Made by a program: the position numbers and the translations under genes. Under the pieces are notes generated by a model that was given only the letters and a program-made list of their open reading frames with translations, was not told the DNA's origin and searched no databases. A stretch of DNA of 37,545 bases from Bacteroidota bacterium (lineage in GTDB: Bacteria; Bacteroidota; Bacteroidia; Cytophagales; Cyclobacteriaceae). The stretch covers positions 1 to 37,545 of the forward strand of contig CANIVF010000037.1 in the NCBI GenBank assembly GCA_947470895.1, read 5' to 3'. This document shows, one piece after another, positions 15,600 to 23,139 of the stretch; position 1 is the first letter of the stretch, and the number at the start of each line of letters is the position of its first letter.

Positions 15600-18500
15600 A
15601 TGATGAATGTCAAACACACATATTGGATCTCAGCCATCTTCACTACATTATTATTTGTTGGCTGTCAACAGGAGAAAGAAGTTGTGGATAAGAAAATTAA
15701 GAGCATTGAGCCACAACAATCGGCACAGATGGCAAAAGCTATTGAAGCCACAGTAACTCCGCAACTTGCGGAGGGTTTTACTCTGAGCATTTGGGGAGTG
15801 GATTCTTTAGTTGCTGACCCGGTGGCTATTGATGTAGATGATTATGGAAAGTTGTATTACACGCGCACGAATCGCCAGAAACATTCCGAGTTTGATATTC
15901 GTGGTCATCAGGATTGGGAGATTGAATCTATCCAATTAAAAAACATCGAGGAGAAAAGGGCTTTCCTCAGGAGAGTATTGTCACCGGAAAATAGCAAGAA
16001 GAATGAATGGCTGGCTGATTTAAATGGTGATGGTTCTCACGATTGGAAAGATATGACCGTGGAGAAGGAGCATGTATATCGTCTGGAAGATACTTCCGGA
16101 GATGGCGTTGCTGACATGGCGCAATTAGTGATCGAAGATTTTAATGATGAGGTAACCGATGCCATGGGTGGCATAATGAAACATGGAGATGATCTCTTTG
16201 TAAACATTGGTCCGGACATGTGGAGGTTGAATGATAAAAATGGCGATGGTTTGATGGATGAGAAAACTTCTATTTCACATGGCTATGGAATTCATGTTGG
16301 TTTTAGTGGTCATGGTATGTCGGGTATTGAAGTAGGTCCTGAAGGAAAAATTTATTGGCAGATTGGTGATATCGGCTTTAGCGGAACAAGCCCCAATGGA
16401 AAAAAATGGGAGCATCCTAACAGTGGTGTTATTGTCAGATCAAATGCTGACGGCAGCGACTTTGAAGTCTTCGCTTATGGTAATCGTAACACACACGAAT
16501 TTGCTTTTGATGAATATGGAAACCTGATCAGTGAAGATAACGATGGTGACCATCCCGGTGAGAGCGAGCGAATCGTTTATATTGTTGATGGATCAGACAC
16601 AGGCTGGAGAACCAACTGGCAGTTTGGAAAATATCTTGATCCAGAAAACAATATCTACAAAGTGTGGATGGATGAAAAAATGTACGTGCCCCATTTTGAT
16701 GGACAGGCTGCTTATTTTTTACCTCCAATTAAGAATTTTGTAAATGGCCCCACAGGTTTTCTTTACAACCCGGGCAGTGCATTGAGTCCCGAATGGAGGA
16801 ATACGTTTTTTGTGGGCGAGTTTACCGGCAATCCATCACGATCAGGTATTTATTCGTTCAAGTTGATTCCAAAAGGAGCAACCTTTGAAATGGGCGAATC
16901 GAAAGTGATCTTGAGAGGCGTACTGGCTACAGGTATTGACTTTGGACCAGACGGTGCTATGTATCTTTCAGACTGGATTGACGGTTGGGGAACAAAAGAC
17001 TATGGACGCATTTGGAAACTGGATGTTGCCGGTGCCATGAGTGAAGAACGCAAACAAATAAAAATTTTATTGGCAGATGATTTTAAAAAATACAAGGAAG
17101 ATAAGCTAAGTGAGTTGTTAAAGCACGCAGACATGCGCATTCGACAAAAGTCACAACTTGAATTGGCTAACCGTGGAGATAAAGGGTTGGAAGTATTCAA
17201 ACAGAATATTTTGCAAACTGGGAATCAATTAGCCAGAGTAAATTCCATTTGGGGTGTGAGTCAGTTTGCGCGAATGGATTTGAAAAACGCTCAGATATTG
17301 GTGCCATTATTAAAGGATGCTGATCCTGAAATTCGTGCACAAGCTGCTAAGTGGATTGGTGATGTTCGATACAAGGAAGCAGGACAAGCATTGTCGCCTT
17401 TACTGAAAGATGATTTTAGCCGCGCACGATTCTTTGCTGCCGAAGCATTGGGAAGAATTGCTTACGAACCAGCAATCAATCCGATCATTGAATTACTCAG
17501 ATCGAATAATGATGAAGATATTTATATCCGCCATGCTGGAAGTCTTGCGTTGGCGCGAATTGGAAAAGCAGAACCTATTGTAGCACTTTCGAAAGACCCA
17601 TCACGTTCTGTTAGAATTGCAGCGGTGGTTGCATTGAGAAGACTAAAGCACCCCCAGATTGTAGAATTCCTTAAAGACTCAGATGAATATATTGTAACGG
17701 AAACGGCACGCGCCATCAATGATGATCTTTCTATTGAAGCCGCATTACCAGCGTTGGGAGATGTGCTTACTAATTATCGTTTTACTAATGAAGCCTTAAT
17801 CAGACGAGCCATCAGTGCAAATCTCAGATTTGGTAGTGATAAAACAATTCAGAACCTGATTGACTATGCAAAGCATGAAGGAAGTCCGGTAGCGATGCGA
17901 GCAGAAGCAATTGACGCGTTGAGCACGTGGGCTAAACCGTCTGTGTTGGATCGTGTTGATGGTCGTTTCCGTGGAGCAATCACAAGAGATCCACAGGTTG
18001 TGAAGAGTAAGGTAGCTGATTTTCTTGTGAAGCTGAGTGCCAACAAGGAGTCATCAATACGATTGAGTTCCGTGAGAGCCATTGGAAAACTGAGTATCGA
18101 TAAAGCTTCAGCCCAGTTATTTACTTTGTTGAAAAGTGATCCTAAGCCTGAAGTAAGAGCCGAAAGTTTGAAATCGTTAGCAAGTCTTAACGACAAACAA
18201 ATCGGTGATGCGATTACCAAAGCACTTTCAGACAAAGAAAAGAGTGTTCGCGTTGTTGGTTTGGATTTGTTACCCAAGATGAACATCTCGATAGACTTGA
18301 TGTTGACGTTGCTCACCGATGTGATTAATACGAAGACTGTTGAGGAAAAACAAGCCGCCATCACTACGCTCGGAAGTTTACCTCTTGAGAATTCACAAAA
18401 ACTTTTTGAGCAATTACTTACCAGGATGGAAAGTGGAAAGCTTCCTAGTGAAACTTATCTTGAACTGGCAGAGGCCATCGATAGTACTCGCTCATCACAA

Positions 18501-19004
18501 TTAATTGCACGCTATAAAGAAATCAGCAAAGTGCAATCACCGGATTCACTTAAAGCAAGTTATGCAGGAAGTTTGTTGGGTGGCGATGCTAATCGTGGTG
18601 CGGGAATTTTTTATGGCAACCAAGCCGAACAATGTATACGCTGTCATGCTTATGGTGATTATGGAGGCACTGCAGGACCGAGACTCAATGGTGTTGCATC
18701 ACGACTTACCCGCGAACAAATTCTGGAATCGCTCATTGATCCAAATGCACGCATCGCGCCAGGCTTTGGAACGGTGTCTCTTGAACTGACCAGCGGTAAA
18801 AAGATCAATGGGATTTTGCAGCAGGAAAAATCAAATGGGTTGTTGGTGAAAGTGGGGGATAGACCCGATACTCTGATCACTACTGAAAGCATTGCCAAAA
18901 GAACGAATGGCATGTCCAGTATGCCACCCATGCGATATTTACTTTCGAAGAAGGAAATCAGAGATGTGGTCAGCTTCCTAGCAACGATGAAGCAGAATGA
19001 CTAA
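15600..19004 (+). CDS. Large propeller-HEAT-cytochrome c lipoprotein (PVC-type dehydrogenase-like)
   Basis: An 1134-residue envelope protein. The signal peptide ends in the lipobox FVGC (Cys22). Residues about 55-480 form a beta-propeller resembling glucose/sorbosone or PVC-type dehydrogenases (ADPVAIDVDDYGKLYYTRTN; GNRNTHEFAFDEYGNLISED; GIDFGPDGAMYLSDWIDGWG). They include DLNGDG and DKNGDG calcium-loop motifs near residues 141 and 213. Residues about 490-990 are many HEAT-like helical repeats (VPLLKDADPEIRAQAAKWIG; LFTLLKSDPKPEVRAESLKS). The C-terminus has a cytochrome c heme site CIRCH (1012-1016) with a Met-rich distal part (GMSSMPPM). The likely role is oxidising an exported substrate and passing electrons to heme; the substrate is unknown. 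It lies 17 bp after the CoA-transferase and 34 bp before the M28 peptidase. Confidence 0.9.
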   Translation: MMNVKHTYWISAIFTTLLFVGCQQEKEVVDKKIKSIEPQQSAQMAKAIEATVTPQLAEGFTLSIWGVDSLVADPVAIDVDDYGKLYYTRTNRQKHSEFDIRGHQDWEIESIQLKNIEEKRAFLRRVLSPENSKKNEWLADLNGDGSHDWKDMTVEKEHVYRLEDTSGDGVADMAQLVIEDFNDEVTDAMGGIMKHGDDLFVNIGPDMWRLNDKNGDGLMDEKTSISHGYGIHVGFSGHGMSGIEVGPEGKIYWQIGDIGFSGTSPNGKKWEHPNSGVIVRSNADGSDFEVFAYGNRNTHEFAFDEYGNLISEDNDGDHPGESERIVYIVDGSDTGWRTNWQFGKYLDPENNIYKVWMDEKMYVPHFDGQAAYFLPPIKNFVNGPTGFLYNPGSALSPEWRNTFFVGEFTGNPSRSGIYSFKLIPKGATFEMGESKVILRGVLATGIDFGPDGAMYLSDWIDGWGTKDYGRIWKLDVAGAMSEERKQIKILLADDFKKYKEDKLSELLKHADMRIRQKSQLELANRGDKGLEVFKQNILQTGNQLARVNSIWGVSQFARMDLKNAQILVPLLKDADPEIRAQAAKWIGDVRYKEAGQALSPLLKDDFSRARFFAAEALGRIAYEPAINPIIELLRSNNDEDIYIRHAGSLALARIGKAEPIVALSKDPSRSVRIAAVVALRRLKHPQIVEFLKDSDEYIVTETARAINDDLSIEAALPALGDVLTNYRFTNEALIRRAISANLRFGSDKTIQNLIDYAKHEGSPVAMRAEAIDALSTWAKPSVLDRVDGRFRGAITRDPQVVKSKVADFLVKLSANKESSIRLSSVRAIGKLSIDKASAQLFTLLKSDPKPEVRAESLKSLASLNDKQIGDAITKALSDKEKSVRVVGLDLLPKMNISIDLMLTLLTDVINTKTVEEKQAAITTLGSLPLENSQKLFEQLLTRMESGKLPSETYLELAEAIDSTRSSQLIARYKEISKVQSPDSLKASYAGSLLGGDANRGAGIFYGNQAEQCIRCHAYGDYGGTAGPRLNGVASRLTREQILESLIDPNARIAPGFGTVSLELTSGKKINGILQQEKSNGLLVKVGDRPDTLITTESIAKRTNGMSSMPPMRYLLSKKEIRDVVSFLATMKQND

Positions 19005-19038
19005 TTCAATTATTAACAACAACGAATAATTCAAACAG

Positions 19039-20595
19039 ATGATTATGAAAAGAATTAGTCAATTGATTTTTGTTATGCTTCTCTTTTGTGGGACCATAAC
19101 AAGTGCTCAAACCAAGGATCCGATTATTGAAAGTATCGTGAAGGAGGCAAATGAAAATTCGCACTTGGAAAAATTAGCCCATGAGTTAGTCGATCAGATT
19201 GGGCCACGATTAGTGGGCTCTCCAAAAATGAATCAGGCACATGAATGGGCAATATCCAAATATACCGATTGGGGTATACCCGTAAGAAATGAAAAGTGGG
19301 GCGAATGGCGTGGATGGGAGCGAGGCATAACTCATATTGATATGGTCGTTCCGTGGGTGAAATCACTGGAAGGAACTCAGTTGGCATGGAGCCCCAGCAC
19401 GGGAGGAAAAACCGTAACGGCTGAAGTGATCATCATTCCCGATCTGGCAGACTCAATAGCTTTTCAAAATTGGTTACCAGCCGTAAAAGGAAATTTTGTG
19501 ATGATTTCAATGGCTCAACCAACGGGCAGACCTGACTACAATTGGGAAGAATTTGGAACTAAAGAATCTTTCGAAAAAATGAAAGAGGCTCGAACCGTTC
19601 AAACGGATGCTTGGGCAGAACGTATTAAGAAAACCGGATATACCACACGTACACTTCCCGCTGCTTTGGAGAAAGCCGGAGCAGTGGGAGTGGTGACCTC
19701 ATTATGGTCGAGAGGTTTTGGTGTGAACAAAATATTTGGTGCAAACACGAAGAAGATTCCTACCATTGATGTTGCGCTGGAAGATTATGGACTGTTGTAT
19801 CGTCTTACCGAGTCAGGAAAAAAACCGAAGATTAGTCTGCGTGCCGATTCAAAAGAAAACGGAATAGTACCAACCTATAATACCATTGCTGAAATTAAGG
19901 GAAGTGAAAAACCAAATGATTATGTGATGTTATCCGCTCACTTCGATTCATGGGATGGTGGCACAGGTGCTACGGACAATGCAACTGGCACGATGGTGAT
20001 GATGGAGGCGATGCGCATTCTGAAAAAAGTATATCCAAATCCCAAGCGCACGATCTTAGTTGGCCATTGGGGAAGTGAAGAACAAGGATTGAATGGATCA
20101 AGAGCATTTGTGGAAGATCATCCTGAGATCGTAGATAATCTCCAAGCTTTATTCAATCAGGATAATGGTACAGGACGTATAGTAAATATTTCAGGCCAGG
20201 GATTTTTACATGCGTATGATTACATCACTCGTTGGTTAGCAAAAGTGCCTGAAGACATTAAGAAAGGTATTGAAACAAAATTCCCGGGCACACCCGGTGG
20301 CGGTGGTTCTGACTTTGCATCGTTTGTTGCCGTTGGCGCACCAGGATTTTCATTGAGTTCATTGAACTGGTCGTATGGCACCTACACATGGCACACCAAC
20401 CGTGATACGTACGATAAGATTGTGTTTGATGATGTGCGAAACAATGCAATGCTCGCTGCTATTTTAGTTTATATGGCATGTGAAGATCCACAAAAGACAC
20501 AGCGGGATAAGAGTGTGTTACCGGCAAATCAAAAAGGTGAACCGGGCAAGTGGCCTGAGCAACGAAAGGCTACCCGAAAAGGTGGTCTTGATTAG
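19039..20595 (+). CDS. Secreted M28 family zinc aminopeptidase
   Basis: 518 residues. A signal peptide (KRISQLIFVMLLFCGTITSA, cut before QTKDP) directs export. Residues about 120-290 hold an inserted domain (PA-like) and about 290-490 the M28 catalytic domain. The two-zinc site is visible as His301 and Asp313 (SAHFDSWDGGTGATDNATGT), the catalytic Glu347 and zinc-binding Glu348 (GHWGSEEQGLNGSR), Asp375 (FNQDNGTGR) and His452 (YTWHTNRDTYDK). Such enzymes trim amino acids or dipeptides from the N-terminus of peptides in the periplasm or outside. The second methionine (codon 3) is an equally possible start. It is the last gene of the probable three-gene operon and is followed by a terminator. Confidence 0.93.
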   Translation: MIMKRISQLIFVMLLFCGTITSAQTKDPIIESIVKEANENSHLEKLAHELVDQIGPRLVGSPKMNQAHEWAISKYTDWGIPVRNEKWGEWRGWERGITHIDMVVPWVKSLEGTQLAWSPSTGGKTVTAEVIIIPDLADSIAFQNWLPAVKGNFVMISMAQPTGRPDYNWEEFGTKESFEKMKEARTVQTDAWAERIKKTGYTTRTLPAALEKAGAVGVVTSLWSRGFGVNKIFGANTKKIPTIDVALEDYGLLYRLTESGKKPKISLRADSKENGIVPTYNTIAEIKGSEKPNDYVMLSAHFDSWDGGTGATDNATGTMVMMEAMRILKKVYPNPKRTILVGHWGSEEQGLNGSRAFVEDHPEIVDNLQALFNQDNGTGRIVNISGQGFLHAYDYITRWLAKVPEDIKKGIETKFPGTPGGGGSDFASFVAVGAPGFSLSSLNWSYGTYTWHTNRDTYDKIVFDDVRNNAMLAAILVYMACEDPQKTQRDKSVLPANQKGEPGKWPEQRKATRKGGLD

Positions 20596-20615
20596 ATGGT
20601 TATCTTATCGTTAAT

Positions 20616-20650
20616 AGAGCGTCAGGTGTGAAAATGCCTGAAGCTTTTTT
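20616..20650 (+). terminator. Rho-independent terminator after the M28 gene
   Basis: GCGTCAGG (20619-20626) pairs with CCTGAAGC (20637-20644) with one mismatch across a 10-nt loop, and up to three further A-T/G-U pairs extend it into the T-run at 20645-20650. It follows the M28 stop by about 20 bp. Confidence 0.7.
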
Positions 20651-20671
20651 GTTTCCTAAACTCATTATTGA

Positions 20672-20816
20672 AAGTCAAGCCCGCGGCAGGGATAGGAGTG
20701 AAAAACCCGAAGTGCGTCAGGTTTGAGCGCAGCCGGACTTGTAATGGATAGCCCGGTGGCCGGCTTGCCGCTAAATTAAGGAGAAGGCGTCCACTTTCCA
20801 TAAAAGGCCTTTTTAA
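20672..20816 (+). ncRNA. Candidate structured RNA or intergenic element
   Basis: This stretch is distinctly GC-rich and contains nested complementary pairs: GCGGCA (20683-20688) with TGCCGC (20766-20771) as a closing helix, AAGTC (20672-20676) with GACTT (20736-20740) as an alternative, CCG/CGG plus TGCG/CGCA inside (20707-20736), and a GTGGC/GCCGC hairpin near the end. It also has the direct repeat AGCCCGCGGC and AGCCCGGTGGC. A T-run at 20811-20815 after AAAAGGCC could end a transcript. The phrases AGGGATAGGAGTG and GGATAGCCCGG remind me of intergenic elements in other Bacteroidota genomes, but I cannot verify that. It could be an sRNA or a dispersed repeat; strand and ends are guesses. Confidence 0.4.
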
Positions 20817-20948
20817 TACTACACGTATCCGGCAAGACGGGCAGCCGCCCTATTTTCAACGATTACAATCGATGTAGACTATAGTCTGAATTACCTGGTA
20901 GTGGTGGTTTTACTAATTTTTTTGGCTGATTTTGAAGAAATATGCAAA

Positions 20949-20985
20949 AAAGTGGGGTAAAGTGGTTGAAAGTGGTTGAAAGTTA
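20949..20985 (+). promoter_or_regulatory. MraZ operator: four 10-bp-spaced AAAGTGG repeats
   Basis: AAAGTGG occurs at 20949, 20959 and 20969, and a decayed AAAGTTA at 20979, each exactly 10 bp apart. MraZ proteins bind direct repeats of GTGG-type boxes separated by 4-6 nt, reported both for Gammaproteobacteria and Mollicutes, and usually repress their own dcw operon. The array overlaps the -33 region of the mraZ promoter, so autorepression is the simplest reading. Confidence 0.85.
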
Positions 20986-20995
20986 CTTATGTTTG
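20966..20995 (+). promoter_or_regulatory. mraZ/dcw promoter
   Basis: TTG at 20966-20968 and TATGTTTG at 20988-20995, 19 nt apart, fit the Bacteroidota consensus. Transcription would start near 21002, giving a leader of about 24 nt before the ATG at 21026. The -33 element lies inside the second MraZ repeat and the spacer holds the third and fourth. Confidence 0.7.
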
Positions 20996-21025
20996 CTTAG
21001 GAGAAAAAGACAACCACTACAGTCA

Positions 21026-21475
21026 ATGACTTTCTTCACCAGTGAATATGTATGTAAGCTTGATGCGAAGGGCAGATTAGTTCTGCCTGCGCGGATCAAA
21101 GCTCAATTGCCGGAACCGGAAGGTGCCGTGCAGGAGCTTGTGATCAGGCGTGGCTTTGAGCAATGCCTTATTATTTACCCCATGGTGGAGTTTAAAAAGG
21201 TCTTCTCAAAAATTTCAGGTCTCAACGAGTTCAACGAAGAGTATCGCAAACTACAGCGAAGCTTTTTGTCGGGAGTAATTACGGTGGAGTTGGATAGCAA
21301 CGGCCGTATGTTAATTCCGAAGAACATGCTCACCAATGCCGGCATCGATAAAGATGTTATTCTGGTAGGAACGGGCACTAAAGTGGAGGTCTGGAATCCT
21401 AAGATCTATGAGAAGCACCAGATCCAGGACCCAGGTGAATTGTCGAAGCTGGCGGAAAAGTATCTGAACGAGTAG
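21026..21475 (+). CDS. mraZ: Transcriptional regulator MraZ
   Basis: 149 residues, two AbrB-like SpoVT domains in tandem: FTSEYVCKLDAKGRLVLPAR (first) and FLSGVITVELDSNGRMLIPK (second); the D-x-K/N-G-R-hxhP motif appears in both. MraZ forms ring-like oligomers that bind the repeats upstream and control the dcw operon. I choose the ATG at 21026 because it gives the family N-terminus MTFFTSEY and lies just downstream of the promoter. An upstream in-frame ATG at 20942 would translate the operator. The gene is separated from rsmH by 274 bp with repeats and a small open frame, which is unusually long for this junction. Confidence 0.94.
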   Translation: MTFFTSEYVCKLDAKGRLVLPARIKAQLPEPEGAVQELVIRRGFEQCLIIYPMVEFKKVFSKISGLNEFNEEYRKLQRSFLSGVITVELDSNGRMLIPKNMLTNAGIDKDVILVGTGTKVEVWNPKIYEKHQIQDPGELSKLAEKYLNE

Positions 21476-21525
21476 CGCATGGACACGAGCTTTCAAAGTG
21501 TGTGCTTTGAATACGGCTCCATAAT

Positions 21526-21546
21526 AGCTGCAAGCTTCAGGCTTCA
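21526..21546. repeat. Heptad block, left arm of a 13-bp inverted repeat
   Basis: The heptads AGCTGCA, AGCTTCA and GGCTTCA run in phase at 21526-21546. Positions 21534-21546 (GCTTCAGGCTTCA) are the exact reverse complement of 21735-21747. The two arms frame the small open reading frame at 21567-21737. Confidence 0.75.
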
Positions 21547-21566
21547 AGTAAAAGTAAGGTAGAGTC

Positions 21567-21737
21567 ATGAGAGACTTTAATAAACTTTTGATTTGTCAAC
21601 ATGGTATGATCTTCATTAATAAAGTTTATGACATCATTCCCCACAAATTTGAAACTAAAACGGAGAAAACGATGCTCACCAAGTTCATTGATAAAGTTGG
21701 TTGTTTATATGAAAACAGCTTGCGGCATACAATCTGA
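21567..21737 (+). CDS. Possible 56-residue small protein between mraZ and rsmH
   Basis: An ATG-initiated frame of 56 codons ends at a TGA that lies in the right-hand inverted repeat. The translation starts MRDFNKLLICQHGMIFINKV and continues through FETKTEKTMLTKFIDKVG. It has no signal peptide and no recognised domain. A moderately purine-rich AAGGTAGAG precedes the ATG. It is A+T-richer than the flanking genes. It may be a genuine small gene, a fragment of an inserted sequence, or a chance frame. The perfect 13-bp inverted repeats around it favour an inserted cassette or a MITE-like element. No function is proposed. Confidence 0.35.
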   Translation: MRDFNKLLICQHGMIFINKVYDIIPHKFETKTEKTMLTKFIDKVGCLYENSLRHTI

Positions 21738-21751
21738 AGCCTGAAGCCTAT
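21717..21751. repeat. Heptad block, right arm, abutting the rsmH start
   Basis: Five 7-bp steps: AGCTTGC, GGCATAC, AATCTGA, AGCCTGA and AGCCTAT. The last one runs into the rsmH ATG at 21750. TGAAGCCTGAAGC (21735-21747) is the exact inverted copy of the left arm at 21534-21546. Confidence 0.7.
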
Positions 21752-22649
21752 GTATCACAAACCCGTCATGTTGAAAGAGTGCATCGAAGGACTTCAGATA
21801 AATCCGGATGGAATTTATGTAGATGTAACCTTTGGTGGTGGCGGACATAGTATGGTGATTCTTGAAAACCTGAGAGAAGGCAGATTGATAGTCTTTGATC
21901 AGGATGAGGATGCCAAGCGGCAGGCTGATAATATTCAGAGTCGTTCTTTTACATTTTGTCAGGCAAACTTCCGATACATGAAACAGTATCTGAAGTTGAG
22001 TGGAGTAACACAAGTGGATGGCATACTGGCCGACCTTGGAATTTCATCGCACCAAATCGATTCGCCAGAGCGTGGTTTTTCAACACGCTTCGAAGGACCG
22101 CTGGACATGCGCATGGATCAAAAAGGAAAACTCACCGCAGCTAAAATTTTGAATGAGTATCCGGAAGCCGAGCTCCATAAAATTTTTGGCATGTATGGTG
22201 AATTGAAAAATGCACGCACCGCTGCCAAAGCAGTAGTTGCAGCCAGAACGATAAAACCATTGGTGACTACGCTGGATTTAAAAGCGGCCATGCAACAGAA
22301 CACTCCTCGTGGAAAGGAGAATAAATATTTCGCCCAGGTGTTTCAGGCGCTACGCATCGAAGTAAATCAAGAGATGAAAGCGCTGGAAGATTTTTTGCAC
22401 CAATGTGGCGAAGTCATAAAACCAGGAGGAAGGTTGGTAGTGATGAGCTACCACTCGCTGGAGGACAGAATGGTGAAGAACTATATCAACACAGGAAAGG
22501 TGTTTGGGGAACTGGAAAAAGATTTTTACGGAAACCCGATCAAACCTTTTCAAGCAGTAAACCGAAAGCCAATCGAGGCAACGGAAGAAGAAGTAAATGA
22601 GAATAAAAGAGCTCGAAGCGCGAAGCTGAGGGTAGCAGAGAAAATATAG
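21750..22649 (+). CDS. rsmH: 16S rRNA (cytosine-1402-N4)-methyltransferase RsmH (MraW)
   Basis: A 299-residue cytosolic SAM-dependent methyltransferase that modifies C1402 in the decoding centre of 16S rRNA. The start MYHKPVMLKECIEGL is typical. The SAM-binding motif is DVTFGGGGHS (near residues 27-36). Further marks are ADLGISSHQIDSPERGFS, the helical insert (YGELKNARTAAKAVVAART), VFQALRIEVNQEMKALEDFL and PGGRLVVMSYHSLEDRMVKN. The end NKRARSAKLRVAEKI is the family C-terminus. The usual length is about 300-310. A heptad block follows in the 73-bp gap to ftsL. Confidence 0.97.
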   Translation: MYHKPVMLKECIEGLQINPDGIYVDVTFGGGGHSMVILENLREGRLIVFDQDEDAKRQADNIQSRSFTFCQANFRYMKQYLKLSGVTQVDGILADLGISSHQIDSPERGFSTRFEGPLDMRMDQKGKLTAAKILNEYPEAELHKIFGMYGELKNARTAAKAVVAARTIKPLVTTLDLKAAMQQNTPRGKENKYFAQVFQALRIEVNQEMKALEDFLHQCGEVIKPGGRLVVMSYHSLEDRMVKNYINTGKVFGELEKDFYGNPIKPFQAVNRKPIEATEEEVNENKRARSAKLRVAEKI

Positions 22650-22712
22650 AGGCTTCTGGCCTCAAACGGTAAGCTTCAGGCAAGTACTGGGCTTGCAGCT
22701 TGTAGCTTGAAG
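22650..22712. repeat. Nine-step heptad block between rsmH and ftsL
   Basis: The whole 22650-22712 interval can be cut into nine 7-bp steps without gap. The clearest are AGGCTTC (22650), AAGCTTC (22671), and the run CTTGCAG, CTTGTAG, CTTGAAG (22692-22712). It occupies nearly all of the 73-bp space between the rsmH stop and the ftsL ATG, so it forms the ftsL leader in the mRNA. Confidence 0.7.
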
Positions 22713-22722
22713 CAAAGAAACA

Positions 22723-23139
22723 ATGGGAGAAAACAAATTCAGAATAGAACCTCAACCACAACGTGGCAATGAAGCACGGGTGAAACCGGAGGCTCCGGGC
22801 ACATCAGGCACGAGTATCTTCTCTGGGCTTGAAAAGAAGTTGAAGTTGGATACTTATTTTGAAGAAGGCTTCCCGGTGAAGTATCTCCCCAAAGTTTTAT
22901 TTGCTGTGTTTTTGAGTTTGATCTACATCAGCAACACGCATTATGCTGAGAAGACAACAAGGCAAATCAATAAAGCACAAAGTGAAGTAGAAGACTTGCG
23001 TGCTGATTATACCACCTTGAAAGCCGATGTGATGTTTGCCAGTAAGCAAAGTGAAGTTGCGAGAAGAGTGAAAGAAGTAGGATTAAAAGAAAGTTCGAAG
23101 CCACCATTTAAAATCGTAGTAGAGAAAGGTGAATATTAA
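22723..23139 (+). CDS. ftsL: FtsL-like cell division protein
   Basis: A 138-residue bitopic membrane protein. A charged N-terminal tail of about 53 residues faces the cytosol; it is Pro/Gly-rich at first (QPQRGNEARVKPEAPGTSGT). A single membrane segment lies at residues 54-71 (YLPKVLFAVFLSLIYISN), and the periplasmic coiled coil runs from about 76 to 125 (EKTTRQINKAQSEVEDLRAD). This layout and its place between rsmH and ftsI identify FtsL, which links FtsB/FtsQ and activates FtsWI at the septum. Sequence is poorly conserved in this family, so the call leans on topology and position. The end overlaps ftsI by 11 bp. Confidence 0.85.
   Translation: MGENKFRIEPQPQRGNEARVKPEAPGTSGTSIFSGLEKKLKLDTYFEEGFPVKYLPKVLFAVFLSLIYISNTHYAEKTTRQINKAQSEVEDLRADYTTLKADVMFASKQSEVARRVKEVGLKESSKPPFKIVVEKGEY

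Larger units (their letters stand above)
20596..21025 (+). other. Gene-free region upstream of the dcw cluster
   Basis: This 430-bp stretch holds, in order: the terminator at 20616-20650; a GC-rich structured element at about 20672-20816 (listed separately); a GGGC-GCCC hairpin near 20839-20851 followed by a T-rich stretch; a perfect 12-bp palindrome AGACTATAGTCT at 20876-20887; four MraZ-type repeats at 20949-20985; and the mraZ promoter ending at 20995. No convincing protein-coding frame was seen. An in-frame ATG at 20942 would extend mraZ but runs through the operator and promoter. Confidence 0.6.

Noticed and set aside
17864-18364. 166-codon antisense open frame inside the HEAT-repeat lipoprotein
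   Set aside because: It is a low-complexity Ser/Leu-rich translation opposite a well-supported gene; the open frame follows from the codon bias of the sense strand.
20672-20816. tRNA or tmRNA gene
   Set aside because: No cloverleaf, no TTC loop and no CCA end could be arranged.
20949-20985. CRISPR-like short direct repeats
   Set aside because: The 10-bp period with 7-bp boxes and no spacers fits an MraZ operator, not a CRISPR array.
20942-21025. Upstream in-frame ATG extending MraZ by 28 residues
   Set aside because: It would start before the MraZ boxes and translate through operator and promoter; the family N-terminus begins at the ATG at 21026.
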